Assembly (NCBI GenBank): GCA_014843695.1
Contig: CM026398.1
Location: 51,251,834-51,315,833 of the forward strand
DNA from: Archivesica marissinica
Lineage: Eukaryota; Mollusca; Bivalvia; Venerida; Vesicomyidae
Length of the DNA: 64,000 bases
Reading direction: 5' to 3'
Shown: one piece after another, positions 34,392 to 46,520 of the stretch
Numbering within the stretch: position 1 is the first letter of the stretch
How the letters are laid out: each line of letters begins with the position of its first letter
The notes under the pieces: model-generated
Databases searched by the model: none
Told to the model about the DNA's origin: nothing
What the model saw: only the letters and a program-made list of their open reading frames with translations
Made by a program: the position numbers and the translations under genes

Positions 34392-34512
34392 ATACAAATT
34401 TATTTTAGCTCAATTGCGAAAAAAGTTCTTAATACTTATATTAAACACTCTCGTTCCTGATGGAATCCATCGCCACGAGGGAGAGAGAAAAGGCAATGTG
34501 GAATTTAAAATG
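34392..34512 (-). mobile_element. SINE-L, 5'-truncated
   Basis: Minus-strand tail (TTTATACAAATTTATTTTAG, TGCGAAAAAAGTTCTTAAT) and body (GATGGAATCCATCGCCACGA, GGCAATGTGGAATTTAAA). The GAGACCTCA segment is deleted and the head is missing. Confidence 0.85.
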
Positions 34513-34794
34513 GTACCGGTAACTAACCGGTTGGACCCCCACCCCACCAGTCCCATCATAATATTAACAGCCATCTCGGATTGAATACCAATATCCAATA
34601 TAATATACACCGGGCTTATAAAACAACCAGAGATGCTTCTGGAATCGGGCATCTTCTGTATTTTGCAATATGACCTAAAAATAAGTAAACTGACAAGCAT
34701 ATTTCTGGAGGGATTGACCCAAATTTGTGGGGGTGGAGATAAATATTAATGCTTAATAAAGACCCTCGAGGAAAGAGTAATGTGTTTGCTTAAC

Positions 34795-34987
34795 CCTTTC
34801 AACACCACAGACCTCTAAATAGGCTTACAAAAAGTGTAGATCCAGATGAGCCGGCTCGTGACGAGCCGTCTCATCAGGATCTGCACTTTTTGCCAGTAAT
34901 ATTACTATTTTATACAAAATTACCCATTTTGATAAATGAACTGGTCCAAATGGACCAGTCCATTTCAGTTACTTGGTGTTGAATGGG
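34795..34987. mobile_element. MITE-P1, intact TTAA flanks
   Basis: CCCTTTCAACACCACAG at the left and CTTGGTGTTGAATGGG at the right, with TTAA on both sides (34791-34794, 34988-34991). An internal imperfect hairpin is formed by GATCCAGATGAGCCGGCTCG and CGAGCCGTCTCATCAGGATC. 193 bp, non-coding. TTAA duplication plus a CCC start is the piggyBac pattern. Confidence 0.92.
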
Positions 34988-35085
34988 TTAAAATACATTT
35001 ATAAGAACATGAATTCATAATAGAACTAGTGTATAATTCATTTCTACTTTGTCGTGTACAGTGGGGGGGGGGTATTTCAGATTAA

Positions 35086-35290
35086 CCCATAACCTGCCAA
35101 TCACCACTAAAGTCGCTTTTGCAAACAGCATAATATTATAGCCAGATCAGACGACACGTGCCGTCTGATCAGGCTCTATGCTGTTTGCTATTCGGATAGT
35201 GGAGCTAATTCATTCGTCTGAATAACGCCACGTCTGATCAGGATCTATGTTGTTTGCACATTCCATCCAATTTATTCGGCACGTTACAGG
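35086..35290. mobile_element. MITE-P2, TTAA flanks
   Basis: Starts CCCATAACCTGCCAATCACC and ends GGCACGTTACAGG, an imperfect inverted repeat, with TTAA at 35082-35085 and 35291-35294. Internal hairpins include GATCAGACGACACG / GCCGTCTGATC and GCAAACAGCATA / CTATGCTGTTTGC. About 205 bp. Also piggyBac-like by target, but different in sequence from MITE-P1. Confidence 0.88.
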
Positions 35291-35294
35291 TTAA

Positions 35295-35930
35295 TAAATT
35301 ATACAACAAAAACTTGTTACTTTATTGCAAACCATAAAAATGATGTGTCTGGCTGTTTTTGTTTAGTCGCCATGTAACTTTATACTTCCGTTGCATGTTT
35401 CTAAATGCTCTAAAAATATCTTTAACCGACCTTTTGATTAATTGGAAAATAAATTATCAAACTTACCAGTAGGAAGGAAAATGAATAAATGTTCATTAGT
35501 GTTTTATGACCGACTTTTCACGCCCATAAATAGATTTTATAAATGTAATTTTAGTCGATCGTGATGTATCTGTAGCAAGTATTACAATGAACACCCAGTA
35601 ATATTTGGTTATTTTTATTTTCATTCACAATGGCTCTATTACGCCTCAATTAATTTTAATTTGTTTTTACGATGTCAACAATCATTGTGATATCCACAAA
35701 TTTCTGCCCCTAACCACGGTGGCCTTGACCCAATTTGATAATCAGGAAATGTACTGTGAAATTTAAACTTTTAATTATTCTCCACGGTTAATAACATTCA
35801 AAGTGCAATTATTATCAAATTAAATAGGCATTAGAAAGTCTTGCATTAATTCCTAGCAATATCCTCGCTTTTTCATGTATCAAAAATATGTTGATTTAAA
35901 TATGAAGCCATGGCTCTTCTAAGCAGTACA
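35295..35930. other. Unique, very AT-rich DNA
   Basis: No array, element or credible exon seen. Confidence 0.5.
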
Positions 35931-35931
35931 C

Positions 35932-36345
35932 AAAAACCTTGTGGTAGATGTCACCTCTAGTAACCAGTAAACATTCAAACCTGTGGTAGATGAACCAGTA
36001 TACATTCAAACCTGTGGTAGATGTCACCTCTAGTAACCAGTATACATTCAAACCTGTGGTAGATGTCACCTCTAGTAACCAGTATACATTCAAACCTGTG
36101 GTAGATGAACCAGTATACATTCAAACCTGTGGTAGATGTCACCTCTAGTAACCAGTATACATTCAAACCTGTGGTAGATGTCACCTCTAGTAACCAGTAT
36201 ACATTCAAACCTGTGGTAGATGAACCAGTATACATTCAAACCTGTGGTAGATGTCACCTCTAGTAACCAGTATACATTCAAACCTGTGGTAGATGTCACC
36301 TCTAGTAACCAGTATACATTCAAACCTGTGGTAGCTGTCGCCCCT
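35932..36345. repeat. 42/31-bp minisatellite in a 115-bp L-L-S order
   Basis: Long units (42 bp, ACATTCAAACCTGTGGTAGA + TGTCACCTCTAGTAACCAGT) and short units (31 bp, missing TCACCTCTAGT) follow a strict long-long-short order. Short units start near 35971, 36086 and 36201, a 115-bp higher-order repeat. Confidence 0.93.
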
Positions 36346-36364
36346 ATCAAGTAATCTACATTAA

Positions 36365-37545
36365 TAACTGATAGAGTTGGGGAGAACATCCTGGACCATG
36401 TGATCATGGATAGAGTAGGGAGAACATCCTGGACCATGTGATCATGGATAGAGTAGGGGAGAACATCCCGGACCATGTGATCATGGATAGAGTAGGGAGA
36501 ACATCCTGGACCATGTGATCATGGATAGAGTAGTGGAGAACATCCTGGACCATGTGATCATGGATAGAGATGGGGAGAACATCCCGGACCATGTGATCAT
36601 GGATAGAGTAGGAGAGAACATCCTGGACCATGTGATCATGGATAGAGTAGTGGAGAACATCCTGGACCATGTGATCATGGATAGAGATGGGGAGAACATC
36701 CTGGACCATGTGATCATGGATATAGTAGGGGAGAACATCCTGGACCATGTGATCATGGATAGAGATGGGGAGAACATCCCGGACCATGTGATCATAGATA
36801 GAGTAGGGGAGAACATCCCGGACCATGTGATCATGGATAGAGTAGGGGAGAACATCCCGGACCATGTGATCATGGATAGAGTAGGGAGAACATCCTGGAC
36901 CATGTGATCATGGATAGAGTAGGGAGAACATCCCGGACCATGTGATCATGGATATAGTAGGGGAGAACATCCCAGACCATGTGATCATGGATAGAGTAGG
37001 GGAGAACATCCCGGACCATGTGATGATGGATAGAGTAGGGAGAACATCCTGGACCATGTGATCATGGATATAGTAGGGGAGAACATCCTGGACCATGTGA
37101 TCATGGATAGAGATGGGGAGAACATCCCGGACCATGTGATCATAGATAGAGTAGGGGAGAACATCCCGGACCATGTGATCATGGATAGAGTAGGGGAGAA
37201 CATCCCGGACCATGTGATCATGGATAGAGTAGGGAGAACATCCTGGACCATGTGATCATGGATAGAGTAGGGAGAACATCCCGGACCATGTGATCATGGA
37301 TATAGTAGGGGAGAACATCCCAGACCATGTGATCATGGATAGAGTAGGGGAGAACATCCCGGACCATGTGATGATGGATAGAGTAGGGAGAACATCCTGG
37401 ACCATGTGATCATGGATAGAGTAGGGAGAACATCCCGGACCATGTGATCATGGATAGAGTAGGGGAGAACATCCCGGACCATGTGATCATGGATAGAGAT
37501 GGGGAGAACAACCTGGACCATGTGAGAACATCCTGGATCGTACAG
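36365..37545. repeat. 39-bp minisatellite with 348-bp duplication
   Basis: About 30 copies of a 38-39-bp unit with GAGAACATCCCGGACCATGT and GATCATGGATAGAGT. Variant order (TATAGTAGG, AGAGATGGG, CATAGATAG units) in about 36.7-36.9 kb is repeated 348 bp later, so blocks of about nine units were duplicated as a whole. The thirteen-codon period opens ORFs on both strands. Confidence 0.95.
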
Positions 37546-38140
37546 TACATCACTGACATCACCTTCGGGGACTGTTGAAAGTTTTAATACTTTTAACTTA
37601 AATTCTTTAATAAAGTGTTTTTAAAAAAATGAAGTGATATAGATTGCTTTGTAGACAGATTTGCATTAAAAAAGCAGACATAAAACAATGAGCTAAAACA
37701 AAAACAAAACCCTAATTGTTACTTGGTTTCATGTTTTAAGGCACCTGCTTATACTTTGAAGGGAACAAAAAGTTTCTCACAGAAAATCTGAACTAAATTT
37801 GAATACTGTTGTTTTATTAAAACATTTCTTTTGATCTTTAACAAATTGATTAAGTGTTCATTTTTTTACATTAATGTGTGATGTTTCAGTAACTTTCTCA
37901 GACTATGGGCCGGTTTATGACATAATTCCTTACAAATTAGTTCATGTAACTATCACACTGGAACCCTTAAATAGATCGCAAATTGTTGTTTTTTATGCAG
38001 TAATAATGTTTTGCAAATGAGTATGTGAGCACAAATAACCTTGTTGCATTTAGCTGAATTTTCATCATTCTTCTTGGGTGAAATATTTCTACTGTATGTT
38101 TCTTTTATTGCACCATCTCGGCAGTTCATTGAATTTTTAT
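37546..38140. other. Unique AT-rich DNA
   Basis: No recognised feature. Confidence 0.5.
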
Positions 38141-38142
38141 TT

Positions 38143-38332
38143 CATGTTAGAACAATCTGGATATACTGCATATTCTCAACCATATGTCGGACCGTTTTCT
38201 CACCCAGAAATGCAATGGAAGTAATTAGGTCGACTTTCATGCTAGAACAATCTGGATGTACTGCATATTCTTAACCATAAGTCGCACCGTTTTCTCACCC
38301 AGAAATGCAATGGAAGTAATTAGGTCAACTTA
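38143..38332. repeat. Two tandem copies of a 95-bp sequence
   Basis: AGAACAATCTGGAT..ACTGCATATTCT and CGTTTTCTCACCCAGAAATG occur at 38149 and again 95 bp later, with a few substitutions. Confidence 0.9.
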
Positions 38333-38599
38333 TGAATGAGAAAGAAGCAAAAAAATAAAGTTAGATTTTTTTTTATTTGTTCGAATTTTATTTATATCTG
38401 TTTCTTTGTTGTTTTTATATTTAATATAACAATTTACGTAGACATTTATTTACATTGAAAAGCCGATAAACAATCCTCCTAAATTAGTGTTGTGTGCACA
38501 AGTGCATTTTTATATGATTTGTAATGGAATAAAGTTAGCCACATATCTCAAATTGATGTCAATTTTATGAAAAATTGAGATAAAAAACCATTGCCGTGG
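38333..38599. other. AT-rich spacer
   Basis: Nothing recognised. Confidence 0.45.
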
Positions 38600-38881
38600 T
38601 ACACTCGACTTATGGAAGGATTCAGCTTAACATGAGAATTTGGAAGACAAAATTTGACCCTCGACTTATGGCCGAGATGGGCTTATGGCTGGGAATATAC
38701 AGTGTCTATCTGGGGGTAGGAGAAGGCAGTTTCAGCCTCGTCCAGAATATACCATATACAGCCAAAGTATACAATGTCTATCTGGGGGTAGGAGAATGCA
38801 GTTTCAGCTTCGTCCAGAATATACAGCCAAAAAAAAAACTAGTCAAACATCGATGCCTGCTACTCGCTTAACTAGAACAAT
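38600..38881. repeat. Dispersed repeat Y, left part
   Basis: Segments such as AAATTTGACCCTCGACTTAT, TAGGAGAAGGCAGTTTCAGC and CAGAATATAC recur at 39165-39260. Within this copy CTATCTGGGGGTAGGAGAA occurs twice (38707 and 38777). It is interrupted at 38882 by SINE-L. Confidence 0.7.
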
Positions 38882-38889
38882 TCCTTCTG

Positions 38890-39126
38890 TGGAAGTCGTG
38901 ATAGCGCAGTGGATGCGCGTTCGCTTCAGGTGCGAAAGGTCCGGAGTTCGAGCCCCGCTGGAGCCATTACGATTGTGCCCTTAGGCAAGGCATTTAAATT
39001 CCACGTTGCCTCTTCTCTCTCCCTCGTGGCGATGGATTCCATCAGGAATGAGGTCTCGAGAGTGATTAATATAAGTTGAAATAACTTGTTTCGCAATCGA
39101 GGTAAAATAAATTTGTATAAACTAAG
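38890..39126 (+). mobile_element. SINE-L, full-length, 8-bp target duplication
   Basis: Complete SINE-L. The anticodon arm TTCGC-TTCAGGT-GCGAA gives anticodon CAG, the B box is GAGTTCGAGCCCC, and the tail is CGCAATCGAGGTAAAATAAA. It is flanked by TCCTTCTG at 38882-38889 and 39127-39134, interrupting repeat Y. A short target duplication compared with other SINEs here. Confidence 0.93.
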
Positions 39127-39134
39127 TCCTTCTG

Positions 39135-39440
39135 CTCGAACACGTCTGGTCCCAGCAATAATCTCTATATAAAATTTGACCCTCGACTTATAGCCAGGAA
39201 TATACTGTACCATTTTGGAGGTAGGAGAAGGCAGTTTCAGCTTCGTCCACAATATACAGCCAAAAAAACCAAACTACAGTCAAACTTTGATGCCTCGTAC
39301 TCGCCTAACTAGAACCATCCCGTTTGCTCGAACACGTCTGTTCCTGGCAATAATCTATATATAATCCACATGCTTGTACCTTCAATAATTGGAACACGGA
39401 TAACTGCAACTCTCCAATCCATGGGTCCTACGGGTTTGAG
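39135..39440. repeat. Dispersed repeat Y, continuation and second copy
   Basis: CTCGAACACGTCTGGTCCCA after the SINE is repeated as CTCGAACACGTCTGTTCCTG at about 39325. TTGACCCTCGACTTATAGCC and GTCAAACTTTGATGCCTCGT also match 38650-38860. Two tandem copies of about 200 bp are likely. Confidence 0.65.
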
Positions 39441-39612
39441 GCTTCGAAGTTCTTCAGGTTAATAATTCCTGTAAGCAAGTAATAGGTAACAAAAGACAGA
39501 TCAATTGGCACCACCTGTAGTGTCGGCACATCTGTTGCATTGTATCCTCGACTTCTACACTTTCCACCCAGCTCAAATGAAACTTTCTATACTATACAGG
39601 GGAATGAGTTAT

Positions 39613-39800
39613 TTTACTCTAGCGGCAGATAAAATCACTTTTGCAAACAGCACAGAAAGTGCTGTCTGATCAGGCTCTATGTTGTTTGCTAAACGGATAG
39701 TGGAGCTAAACCATTTGGCTGAATAGCAAACAACATAGATCCGAATCAGATGCGGTGTTGCATGAACTATGGGTTTGCAAATGTGAATTTATTTATTAAA
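39613..39800. mobile_element. MITE-P2 copy
   Basis: Contains GGCAGATAAAATCACTTTTG, CAAACAGCAC, TGATCAGGCTCTATGTTGTT and GAATAGCAAACAACATAGAT. TTAA boundaries are not evident. Confidence 0.75.
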
Positions 39801-39945
39801 AGAAAGATGTTTTAAATTATAGATCCATAATTGATTTGTTATATCAAAAAAAGCGTTACATGGTTTGTCTTCTAATTCTACTCTTAATAGTAATTGTATG
39901 GTTTCCTCAAAGCTTTACAAAATTTCATGTCCATCTTTCAAAATA

Positions 39946-40125
39946 CAGTCAAACCTGTCTTAAGCAGCCAGCCAAGGGAATCACAGAAAGTGGCTGCTAA
40001 GCACAGGTGGCTGCTTAATAGATGTCTAATGTACAATAAAACAACATATTGGGAATATGGAAACTGCCTGCTTAATATAGTTTGGCTGCTTAATGGAGGT
40101 GACCACTAAAACACAGGTTTGACTG
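39946..40125. mobile_element. MITE-M1 (TA-flanked)
   Basis: CAGTCAAACCTGTCTTAAGC at the left and CACAGGTTTGACTG at the right, with TA on each side. The interior has repeated GGCTGCTTAA and its inverse. 180 bp, non-coding. TA target duplication is typical of Tc1/mariner MITEs. Confidence 0.9.
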
Positions 40126-40129
40126 TATT

Positions 40130-41435
40130 TCATTACAAAGGTAACAGTAAAAGTTATTTGTTTTAGTCACAGGGGCTTGAATGGTTGCCCTAAGGAAACG
40201 GAGAAACACAAATTATATTGCTTTGCAACAATCCTATGTATATAGTTATATAGTGTCTACTGGTTATGTCAAATAATTGTGATATTGCAGAGTTATGTGG
40301 AAGAAATTCCAAGCTCCTGTGGTTTTAATGTTTGTTATAATAACGTCTTCAGGTTATAACTGAAAGCCTTATTAATAAACTGTTAATGTATATAAAAGGG
40401 TAATAATTTTTAATATCTTTTACCAGGTTGCTCTATGATCAGTGAATGACAGAGTGTGAAATAAATGCAAAGCTTGTAAAACATGCAATATAGAGGATGA
40501 ATTTTATTGAAATTTGCATCTTCATCAATTTCAGCATTCAGCAGCATCTTAATCAAATGCATCTGTGTAATATGTGCAGGTTTATGTAGTTTTCAACGTT
40601 TATTTATTGTTGATTTCTTTTACTTTTCAACCTGCTGGCTTGGAACCAATCAAATATGTAGCTTTGTTTAAACTGAAAGTAAAAATGAGTGAAATATTGC
40701 CATTTTTTTTATTCCATACCTTAGAATTGTTTGCCAAGATATTCTGGAAATTCCAGGGAGAACATTATAAAAAAACATGAAGGATGGAATAATTACCTCT
40801 AATAATGGCGTAAATCATAGAAGAAACAATATTTAATTGAATGTTTCCTGAGAAAATTTCAAGTGGTGGATTAAATTTTGTTAAACACTTACATTCCGTA
40901 GTTCTTATGTACTCAGATTTTTTCTTGGATAACAAATTTCCAGAATGTGTGTACATTATTTCCGTGTGATTGTTTCCATATTGTTTGCGATGGTGATGGA
41001 TTTATATTCTTTGGTTTGTTAATTGTTGATGAGTTTTCTTGCAGAGTAAGTCAGGTGGTTTTTTATTACATTGGCAATTGCTTTGGCACGAGTGCATGTG
41101 TGAAGCTACTGATGCAGAAGCATGTCACCTTGTTTGCTTTATGTTGACAAATTATGTAAGGATAGGGGGAAAAAACGAGAATATACCGTAGAGCAATATT
41201 AATGCGATTGTTTGTTGAAGATATGTGCAGATAAGTGAACAAATATTAATGAATGTACAACGCTCTAAGGCAGACTGCGCTAGTAACACAAATTGTACAT
41301 TAAACTGGATAACAATTTAATGTGACTATAAACTCGACACAAGTGTGAATGGGCTGCAGATGAGGTATGTATGCACCTGTGCAGTAGATGTTCATAAACA
41401 TATTGTTTGATTAATATGTACACGAAAAATATTAA
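40130..41435. other. Unique AT-rich DNA
   Basis: No array or recognised element. Small ORFs only. Confidence 0.5.
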
Positions 41436-41440
41436 TTTCG

Positions 41441-41625
41441 TTTAGCTTGATTGCGAAACAAGTTTTTGCAGCATTAGTTTATTTTTTCTCGAGACCTCAT
41501 TCCTGATAGAATCCATCTCTATGAGGGAGAGAGACGAGACAATGTGGGTTTAAATGTGTTGCCTATATAAGGACACCACCACCGTGGGTCTGGCGGAACT
41601 CGAGTTCACAACCCTTTGGATGCGA
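41441..41625 (-). mobile_element. SINE-L, diverged
   Basis: Minus-strand copy: tail GATTGCGAAACAAGTTTTTG, body TCGAGACCTCATTCCTGATA and GAGGGAGAGAGACGAGACAA, then a degraded head (CGGAACTCGAGTTCACAACC). Confidence 0.8.
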
Positions 41626-41803
41626 GGAAGACGCTATGCGCATTGCGCCGCTCTCCGATTCAGATCGAGAGAAGTGAAGGAACAGATCAGTTGTGTGGGG
41701 TGTAGCTCTTCCAAAACATACTATTGTGGCACAGTCTTTCTTCAACATCCAGTCGTAGTACAGCATTTCCGTTACCATATGTCCTGGTATAAGATGGGTT
41801 ACA

Positions 41804-41980
41804 CCACAGGGACTTGAGATTGTATCCATATGGTACCAATAACCCTGTACCTCTATCCTAGAACCCCCCTTCTATATAAAAATAAAGTATTATATATATT
41901 CATAATAAATGGGGAGGGTCCTAGGATGGAGGAACAGGGTTTTTTTGGTGCCTTATGGATAAAATCTCAAGTTCCTGTGG
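41804..41980. mobile_element. MITE-H, long-hairpin MITE, 5-bp target duplication
   Basis: CCACAGGGACTTGAGATTGT at the left pairs with ATAAAATCTCAAGTTCCTGTGG at the right, and CCTGTACCTCTATCCTAGAA with CTAGGATGGAGGAACAGG. Arms are about 65 bp. Flanked by TTACA at 41799-41803 and 41981-41985. The same family is at 61251-61403. Confidence 0.9.
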
Positions 41981-42099
41981 TTACAGGCAGTATATTTGTT
42001 AAAAACAATGAGTTATTGTGATGACTTCATTAGCGTGTGTCTGTTTTTCCTTTGTCTTCACACACTTTAGTGTTGGCAGTAGCTTCTTCATCTCTATAC

Positions 42100-43470
42100 A
42101 GCTTTATCTAATATAGCACACAATTCACCAGCATCATACACACATAACAGTACAATGCTGACAATGACCAGCTTTATCTAATATACACACAATTCACCAG
42201 CATCATACACACATAACAGTACAATGCTGACAATGACCAGTTTTATCTAATATACACACAATTCACCAGCATCATACACACATAACAGTACAATGCTGAC
42301 AATGACCAGCTTTATCTAATATACACACAATTCACCAGCATCATACACACATAACAGTACAATGCTGACAATGACCAGCTTTATCTAATATACACACAAT
42401 TCACCAGCATCATACTCACATAACAATGCTGACAATGGCCAGCTTTATCTAATATACACACAATTCACCAGCATCATACTCACATAACAGTACAATGCTG
42501 ACAATGACCAGCTTTATCTAATATACACACAATTCACCAGCATCATACTCACATAACAGTACAATGCTGACAATGAATGACCAGCTTTATCTAATATACA
42601 CACAATTCACCAGCATCATACTCACATAACAGTACAATGCTGACAATGACCAGCTTTATCTAATATACACACAATTCACCAGCATCATACTCACATAACA
42701 GTACAATGCTGACAATGACCAGCTTTATCTAATATAGCACACAATTCACCAGCATCATACTCACAGAACAATGCTGACAATGACCAGCTGTATCTAATAT
42801 ACGACATACGCACACAATTCACCAGCAGCATACTCACATAACAATGCTGACAATGACCAGCTTTATCTAATATAGCACACAATTCACCAGCATCATACTC
42901 ACATAACAATGCTGACAATGGCCAGCTTTATCTAATATACACACAATTCACCAGCATCATACACACATAACAGTACAATGCTGACAATGACCAGCTTTAT
43001 CTAATATACACACAATTCACCAGCATCATACTCACATAACAATGCTGACAATGGCCAGCTTTATCTAATATACACACAATTCACCAGCATCATACTCACA
43101 TAACAGTACAATGCTGACAATGACCAGCTTTATCTAATATACACACAATTCACCAGCATCATACTCACATAACAGTACAATGCTGACAATGACCAGCTTT
43201 ATCTAATATACACACAATTCACCAGCATCATACTCACATAACAGTACAATGCTGACAATGACCAGCTTTATCTAATATAGCACACAATTCACCAGCATCA
43301 TACTCACAGAACAATGCTGACAATGACCAGCTGTATCTAATATACGACATACGCACACAATTCACCAGCAGCATACTCACATAACAATGCTGACAATGAC
43401 CAGCTTTATCTAATATAGCACACAATTCACCAGCATCATACTCACATAACAATGCTGACAATGACCAGCT
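42100..43470. repeat. 69-bp minisatellite with 543-bp duplication
   Basis: About 21 copies of a unit with AGCTTTATCTAATATACACA and GCATCATACTCACATAACAG. The full unit is 69 bp; shorter ones lack AGTACA-type segments. A rare variant (CGACATACGCACAC) occurs at 42802 and at 43345, exactly 543 bp apart, inside an otherwise identical block. Confidence 0.95.
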
Positions 43471-43662
43471 AAACACTTGTAAAAGTAACTATTTGCCGTA
43501 ACTTTTCCACCATCACTCTTGTTATACATAAAGAAATCTTTTTGCAAAGTTGTTGCTGCTATAAGTAAACCATAAACAAACAACCTATTCACCATCTGAA
43601 TTAGAATTTGCAATTGGCAAGTTGTATTTCCAAAATGAACCTTAGACATGTTACTGAACAGT

Positions 43663-43839
43663 GTGGAAGTCGTGATAGCACAGTGGTAGCACGTTCGCTT
43701 CAGGTGCGAAAGGCCCGGAGTTTGAGTCTCACTGGAGCCGTTACGAGTATGCCCTTCGGCAAGGCATTTAAGTTCCACATTGCCTCTTCTCTCTCCTTCA
43801 TGGGGATGGATTTGAGCTAAAATAAATTTGTATAAACTA
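43663..43839 (+). mobile_element. SINE-L with internal deletion
   Basis: Head GTGGAAGTCGTGATAGCACA and anticodon arm TTCGC-TTCAGGT-GCGAA. The B box is mutated (GGAGTTTGAGTCTC). The body jumps from CATGGGGATGGATT to TGAGCTAAAATAAATTTGTA, so the GAGTGATTAATATAAG segment is lost. Confidence 0.9.
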
Positions 43840-44019
43840 ACAGTTTGGACAGAATATGTTTTTGAGTATTATAAACATGGAAAGAAGTTCACACCATATT
43901 GTTCATGTCAGGTTCCAGAGTGAGTCTTTCTTGAATGTATTCCGACTTGTTGGATAGATAGAAAGTCAGATGAAAGAAGAAAGTTGTCATCACTTGCTTA
44001 CTTTATCAATCATTGGCTG

Positions 44020-44580
44020 ACAGTTATATAATCCAGCCCTAATCCTTCCAAAGCTGTCCACTAAATCTACCATGTCATCAGTTTCTTCTCTACTGAGATG
44101 TGGAGAGTGTTAAAATTAACTGCAACTTGCACAGCAGCTCAGATATTACTAAGTTGCTTCCAAACACTGGTCTGATGGTCAATTTGTTTTCATACTTCTG
44201 TACAGTTATATAATCTAGCCCTAATCCTTCCAAAGCTCTCCACTAAATCTACCATGTCATCAGTTTCTTCTCTACTGAAATGTGGAGAGTGTTAAATGTA
44301 ATTAACAGCAACTTACACAGCAGCTCAGATATTAGTAACGTGCTTCCAAACACTGGTCTGATGGTCAATTTGTTTTCATACCGTAACAGTTATATAATCT
44401 AGGCCTAATCCTTCCAAAGTTCTCCACTAAATCTACGATGTCATCAGTTTCTTCTCTACTGATATATTGAGAGTGTTCAATGCAATTAACTGCAACTTGC
44501 ACAGCAGCTCAGATATTACTAAGTTGCTTCCAAACACTGGTCTGATGGTCATTTTGTTTTCATACTTCTGTACAGTCATG
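44020..44580. repeat. 183-bp tandem repeat, 3 copies
   Basis: CAGTTATATAATC starts copies at 44021, 44203 and 44387. Shared TCTACTGA and GTCATCAGTTTCTTCTC. Copies differ by small indels. Confidence 0.93.
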
Positions 44581-44655
44581 TTTGTGTAAAAGACATGCAA
44601 CCATCATATAAAGACCACAACTTGAATTAAAAGACTTGTCAATAAAGAGTCTTAA

Positions 44656-44841
44656 CCCATTCAACACCAAGTAACTGACATGGACTGGTCCATGATATTT
44701 TTAGACCAATAAATTAATAACAAAATTACATTTGGATCAGTTCATTTATCAAAATGGGTAATTTTATCTAAAAATAGTTATATTACTTGAAAAAAGTGCA
44801 GCCATTGTAAGCCAATTTAGAGGTCTGTGGTGTTGAAAGGG
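44656..44841. mobile_element. MITE-P1, intact TTAA flanks
   Basis: CCCATTCAACACCAAGTAAC at the left, GTGGTGTTGAAAGGG at the right, TTAA at 44652-44655 and 44842-44845. The central hairpin is partly deleted. The left end matches the satellite unit with one difference (GGTCCATG against GGTGCATG). Confidence 0.92.
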
Positions 44842-45082
44842 TTAAAGACCACAATGTTATCTATATTAGATAATATAAGACCATCTGCCTATAAAGACCA
44901 CCTATCAGCCTCTCCCTGTAGATTGTCTTTACTTTTTGTTATGGATAAATTTTTTTTGTCGTCTCCCCATGGTTTGTCGGGGCACCGCCTCCAGAAGTAC
45001 TTTAGTAATTTTATTTTTTGTGGGATAGTGCACGAAGCAGAAAACACTCCAATAACAGAAGCTGGGTGTACAGGACCGATGT

Positions 45083-45203
45083 ACGAGACCTCGGTTTATA
45101 GTCCCATCTGAAAGACTGTTAAAATTATTAATGTCAAGACACAGGATCGAACCGGCCACCCCTGGACTGGCAGTCCGATGTGTCAATCACTGGACTACTG
45201 ACA
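45083..45203 (-). mobile_element. SINE-T head fragment, diverged
   Basis: The reverse complement reads a tRNA-like head (TAGTCCAGTGATTGACAC, GGTTCGATCCTGTGTC) followed by TAACAGTCTTTCAGATGGGA and ACCGAGGTCTCGT, the SINE-T order. The 3' part is missing. Confidence 0.75.
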
Positions 45204-46230
45204 TGTCTATATGAGTTTCTTTACAGATGTTTGCCTCTTATTAATGTCTGGCTCAAATGTTTTTTTTTGGATAAAGTTAATAATTATTGTAGCTTCACTA
45301 CTGGAGATGCAAGGCAGGAACACTAAGATGAAAGAAACAAACATTGTCCATACAATTAACAAATGCCTATATTTCCTGGAATATTTTATCACATGTGATC
45401 TAAGATAAGGGAGGAGTCCAGAGAGTGGTGGAGGGTGTTTGTTTTGAAATGTCAAATTAAGATAAATAGATACCACTGGAGGTGAATGCTGTCGGGGCAC
45501 CTGCTGGGGTTGAGTGAAGGTTTCCAAACTCGTGAACTACTCATATTCAATACAGTGCTAGTGTTAGGGGCTTCAGGGAACTTGTAGTGAGTGTATTTGT
45601 ATGAAGTGTGTGTACAAGGATTGCAGTTGGAATGCTTATTCAGGTAATGGTTCGTTTTATGATGTTGCTTATGTTGAAGAAGTTGTGAAATATTGCGAGG
45701 ACTTCAGTAATTGTGTTGCACATGCAATAATTGGAGTAATTTATGAAAATGAATGGAAGTTGATAGTAAATCCAGGAATTTGATAGATTTCTTTATTTAT
45801 AGAGGGTGACTTAATTAGTTCTGAACTAATCTTCCTTAGTGCCCTCTTAAATTTCTTAACACTATAGCATTAATGCACATACACAATAATTATAACTACA
45901 GTACACAGTTATGCCATGCAATATGTTGTACAATTTAACTTAAACAAATCAGGTAATGTTATCGAAATACAAAACAACATAAGCATATTGAATGACAATC
46001 GTTATATATATAACTTTCTAGTGTCTACCGATTACATTAATCCAGTTTTAAAATTATTTTAGTATTTTGCATTTATTGAAAATAGGGAAAGTTTGCATGT
46101 TGTTATTGGTGAAACATCCACTCTTGATAAGATTTGTAGCCGTAACATTTAATTTGTATATAGGAAAAACATGGCCGTAAAATAATTTGTATAATACATG
46201 TATATGGAGCAATGGGCATAAGATTATTTA
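45204..46230. other. Unique AT-rich DNA
   Basis: No feature recognised. Confidence 0.5.
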
Positions 46231-46520
46231 TTTGTACAATGTTAGGGGAAAATGACTTTAAAATGATTAATTTGCATAATATAGGTGGAAATGGCCTTAA
46301 AATGATTAATTTGCATATATACCTAGGTGGAAATGGACTTAAAATGATTAAATTTGCATATATAGGTAGGTGGAAATGGACTTAAAATGATTAATTTGCA
46401 TATATAAGTGGAAATGGCCTTAAAATGATTAAATTTGTATTATCTAGTGGAAATTGCCCTTAAAATAATTAATTTGTATTATATAGAGAAAAGATGGCCG
46501 TAAAATCATTATTAAACTTG
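46230..46520. repeat. Degenerate ~45-bp tandem repeat
   Basis: GGAAATGG(A/C)CTTAAAATGA and TTAATTTGCATATATA recur about five to six times with variable spacing; it fades on both sides (ATGGCCGTAAAAT). Confidence 0.75.

Noticed and set aside
38890..38970. Functional tRNA-Leu gene
   Set aside because: It is part of a 237-bp SINE with a target duplication and several copies in the window.
44827..45111. 94-codon ORF as a host exon
   Set aside because: It overlaps the MITE-P1 end and the antisense SINE-T fragment.
45601..45783. 60-codon ORF as a small secreted or Cys-rich protein
   Set aside because: No signal peptide, domain or supporting context. Its length is compatible with chance.
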